Source of the DNA: Geobacteraceae bacterium
Lineage (GTDB): Bacteria; Desulfobacterota; Desulfuromonadia; Geobacterales; Geobacteraceae
Assembly: GCA_012797715.1 (NCBI GenBank)
Contig: JAAZOO010000039.1
Location: 1 to 6,413 of the forward strand
Direction: 5' to 3'
DNA: 6,413 nucleotides
Below the pieces are notes generated by a model that saw nothing but the letters and a program-made list of their open reading frames with translations, did no database searches and was not told the DNA's origin. Position numbers and translations under genes: made by a program. Positions 4,386 through 6,413 of this stretch are shown piece after piece; the stretch's first letter is position 1; every line of letters starts with the position of its first letter.

Positions 4386-6413
4386 ATGAGACGAAGTATC
4401 GTGATCACCCTGATGCTGGTATTCGGCCTGTTTGCGTTCAGTACGAGCAGCGGGGCCGTTACCATCAAGAACGTCAAGCCGGGAGAGGATGTTTTCAGGT
4501 ACATACAACGGGTGAAGGGTTCTTTCGACCAGAGGCTCTACCAGCAGGTAATAGGTGCGGCGAACCCTTTCAAGGAGGGCGACCAGACGGTCGGCGTGGG
4601 CGCCGACAGTAACGCCACCAGGGACAATGCCCGCAAGCTTCTTGCCAACACCAGGATCAAGGATATCACCACCCACCCCCTGCTCAACGATGACCTCTAC
4701 AAGTTCATCGCCAAGGCCGTCGATCAGGACCAGTACAACAAGATCAAAGACTGGACCATGGCAAAGATGAAGACCTTCCTTCTGACCAGGAATGAGGCCC
4801 AGATCAAGTCGGTCATGTACGGCATGAACAGTGAGGTGGTCGGCTGCCTGCCCAAGATCATGAGCAACCAGGAGCTGATAGCGGTCAACAAGAAGATATT
4901 CAATCCGCTTCCGGGCAGCAAGCTCGGCGCCAAGGGGTACATGGGCGCAAGGATTCAGCCCAACTCTCCCACCGATGACCCGGAAGAGATTTCCTGGCAG
5001 GTGCTGAGCGCCTTTTCCTACGGGGTCGGCGATCTGGTAATTGGAACCAATCCGGTGGACGGAACGAAAGAGAGCGTTGCGCGGGTTGAAGGCGCCCTCA
5101 AGGATATCGTGGACGCGTTCAGGTTGAATGATACGATTCCGTGGTGCGTGCTTGCCCACATTGACGTTCAGAGGGAATTGTTCAACGAAAAGCCGGAGCT
5201 GGTTGCTTTCATGTTCCAGAGCCTGGCAGGAACCGATACGGCCAACAAGACCTTCGACGTGACCGTTGAAAAGATGGTAGACCATGCGAAATCCCGGGCC
5301 GGACAGAGATTCGGGCTCTACTATGAGACCGGCCAGGGCGCCGACTTCACCAACGGCGGCGCCGACGGCGTGGACATGGTGGTGCTCGAATCCCGCAAGT
5401 ACGGGTTTGCGCGAGGCCTGAAGCAGATACTCGCCCAGGTCCAGCCGAGGGGGGCCTGGACCCATTTCAATGATGTGGCCGGCTTCATCGGCCCCGAGAT
5501 ATTCAGGACCAAGGAGCAACTGGTGCGCTGCTGCCTCGAAGACATTCTGATGGGCAAGCTGCAGGGCCTGCCCGCGGGGCTCGATATCTGCTCGACCCTT
5601 CACATGTCCGTAAGCCTTGACGACCTCGACTGGTGCATCGACCAGATCATGCCGGCGAATCCGGCCTATCTCATGGCGCTGCCCACCAAGAACGACCCGA
5701 TGCTGAGCTACCTGACCACGGCCTACCAGGATCATGTGCGCATTCGTGAAAAATTCGGCTACAAGGTGAACGATGCCATGTGGGCCTTCTTCAAGCGCAT
5801 TCAAGTCATCGACAACAACGGCAAACCGACCAAGCATTTCGGCGATCCGGTATGGGTCTACTACCAGTACCGCCTTGCAAAGGGTGACACGCGCTCTCAG
5901 CAGACAATTCTCGCCGAAGGGAAAAAGAAGTTCGACGAGATTCACGGCACGTGGCTCAAGACCGGAAACAAGGTGCCTCTGGCCTCCGGCTACGGCAAGA
6001 ACCTGTGGGATCTGAATCCCGCCCTCGACAAGAAGATCCGGGAACTGTACGCTGACGCGAAGAAGGCTATCTGGGCGGAATTTACCCCCGAGTTCATCAA
6101 GAGTGTTCCCGATTCGGTTCAGCTGGCGACCCTGTCCAAGGACCGTGAAAATTACATTGTGCACCCCGAGTCCGGCGAAAAATTGAGCGAGCAGTCAGTG
6201 GCAACCCTGCAGAAGCTGCGCGATTCATGGCAGGGCAAGGCACCGGATGTGCAGATTGTCATATCCGACGGCCTGAACGCCAATTCCATCATGGATCCCG
6301 CCCATACCCTGCCGTATATCACGGCCTTGAGAAGGGAACTCCAGGCTGCCGGCATGACCGTTGACAAGAAGAACATCATTATCAACAGCGGCCGCGTGCG
6401 AGCAGGGTACATG
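4386..6413 (+). CDS. eutBC: Exported EutB-EutC fusion: ethanolamine ammonia-lyase, 3' end cut by window
   Basis: The 676 visible codons are open to the right edge. Residues 1-24 form a signal peptide (MRRS, hydrophobic core, SGA cleavage site). Residues about 28-495 match the EutB large subunit, the adenosylcobalamin-dependent enzyme that turns ethanolamine into acetaldehyde and ammonia. Residues aligning with E. coli R160, Q162, N193, F258, E287, F329 and D362 are all present as R189, Q191, N222, F290, E314, F367 and D400, within motifs such as YYETGQGADF and GFIGPEIF. A charged linker (about 496-532) leads into a EutC small-subunit domain, marked by YIVHPESGEKL (590-600), VQIVISDGL (622-630) and SGRV (668-671). 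About 85-90 EutC residues should lie beyond the window. The usual EutC GRxG motif reads GYGKN here (535-539). Known enzymes are cytosolic with separate subunits, so fusion and export are both unusual. Enzyme family is near certain; substrate is probably ethanolamine or a close amino alcohol. Confidence 0.93.
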   Translation, partial: MRRSIVITLMLVFGLFAFSTSSGAVTIKNVKPGEDVFRYIQRVKGSFDQRLYQQVIGAANPFKEGDQTVGVGADSNATRDNARKLLANTRIKDITTHPLLNDDLYKFIAKAVDQDQYNKIKDWTMAKMKTFLLTRNEAQIKSVMYGMNSEVVGCLPKIMSNQELIAVNKKIFNPLPGSKLGAKGYMGARIQPNSPTDDPEEISWQVLSAFSYGVGDLVIGTNPVDGTKESVARVEGALKDIVDAFRLNDTIPWCVLAHIDVQRELFNEKPELVAFMFQSLAGTDTANKTFDVTVEKMVDHAKSRAGQRFGLYYETGQGADFTNGGADGVDMVVLESRKYGFARGLKQILAQVQPRGAWTHFNDVAGFIGPEIFRTKEQLVRCCLEDILMGKLQGLPAGLDICSTLHMSVSLDDLDWCIDQIMPANPAYLMALPTKNDPMLSYLTTAYQDHVRIREKFGYKVNDAMWAFFKRIQVIDNNGKPTKHFGDPVWVYYQYRLAKGDTRSQQTILAEGKKKFDEIHGTWLKTGNKVPLASGYGKNLWDLNPALDKKIRELYADAKKAIWAEFTPEFIKSVPDSVQLATLSKDRENYIVHPESGEKLSEQSVATLQKLRDSWQGKAPDVQIVISDGLNANSIMDPAHTLPYITALRRELQAAGMTVDKKNIIINSGRVRAGYM

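Noticed and set aside
4356..6164. Long open frame of 602 codons on the minus strand opposite the lyase gene
   Set aside because: It is the antisense shadow of a GC-biased real gene; the plus strand has clear EutB/EutC homology and a ribosome-binding site.

Overview
The window looks like chromosomal DNA of a Gram-negative, moderately GC-rich bacterium. Three successive plus-strand genes encode exported proteins and one of these is an outer-membrane barrel. Codon choice and protein style suggest a deltaproteobacterium of the Geobacter/Desulfuromonadales type, but this is an impression and not a demonstrated assignment.

Layout. Positions 1-159 hold no gene I can support; they contain a clear inverted repeat flanked by a short direct repeat. 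A sodium:alanine/glycine symporter (AGCS family) occupies 160-1539 on the minus strand. A divergent intergenic region of about 720 bases (1540-2263) follows. It carries an AT-rich patch with possible back-to-back promoters and a degenerate copy of the widespread 'GTCAT-CCCGC...ATCCAG' inverted-repeat element. Three plus-strand genes then run in one direction: a PotD-like periplasmic amine-binding protein (2264-3361), a TorF-like outer-membrane beta-barrel (3527-4345), and a long gene starting at 4386 that runs off the right edge. All three have strong ribosome-binding sites and N-terminal signal peptides.

The main discovery is the last gene. It is an ethanolamine ammonia-lyase in which the large (EutB) and small (EutC) subunits are fused into one chain behind what looks like a signal peptide. 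Every large-subunit active-site residue I could align by eye to E. coli EutB is kept (R189, Q191, N222, F290, E314, F367, D400). Characterised ethanolamine ammonia-lyases are cytosolic, adenosylcobalamin-dependent, built from separate subunits, often housed in a microcompartment, and dependent on the ATP-driven reactivase EutA. A secreted fusion would be a marked departure.

Working model (inference): the outer-membrane barrel admits a small amine, the binding protein captures or senses it, and the exported EutBC fusion deaminates it in the periplasm, giving an aldehyde and ammonia. No ABC permease, ATPase, EutA, aldehyde dehydrogenase or microcompartment gene lies in the window, so this is a proposal from gene order and targeting signals only.
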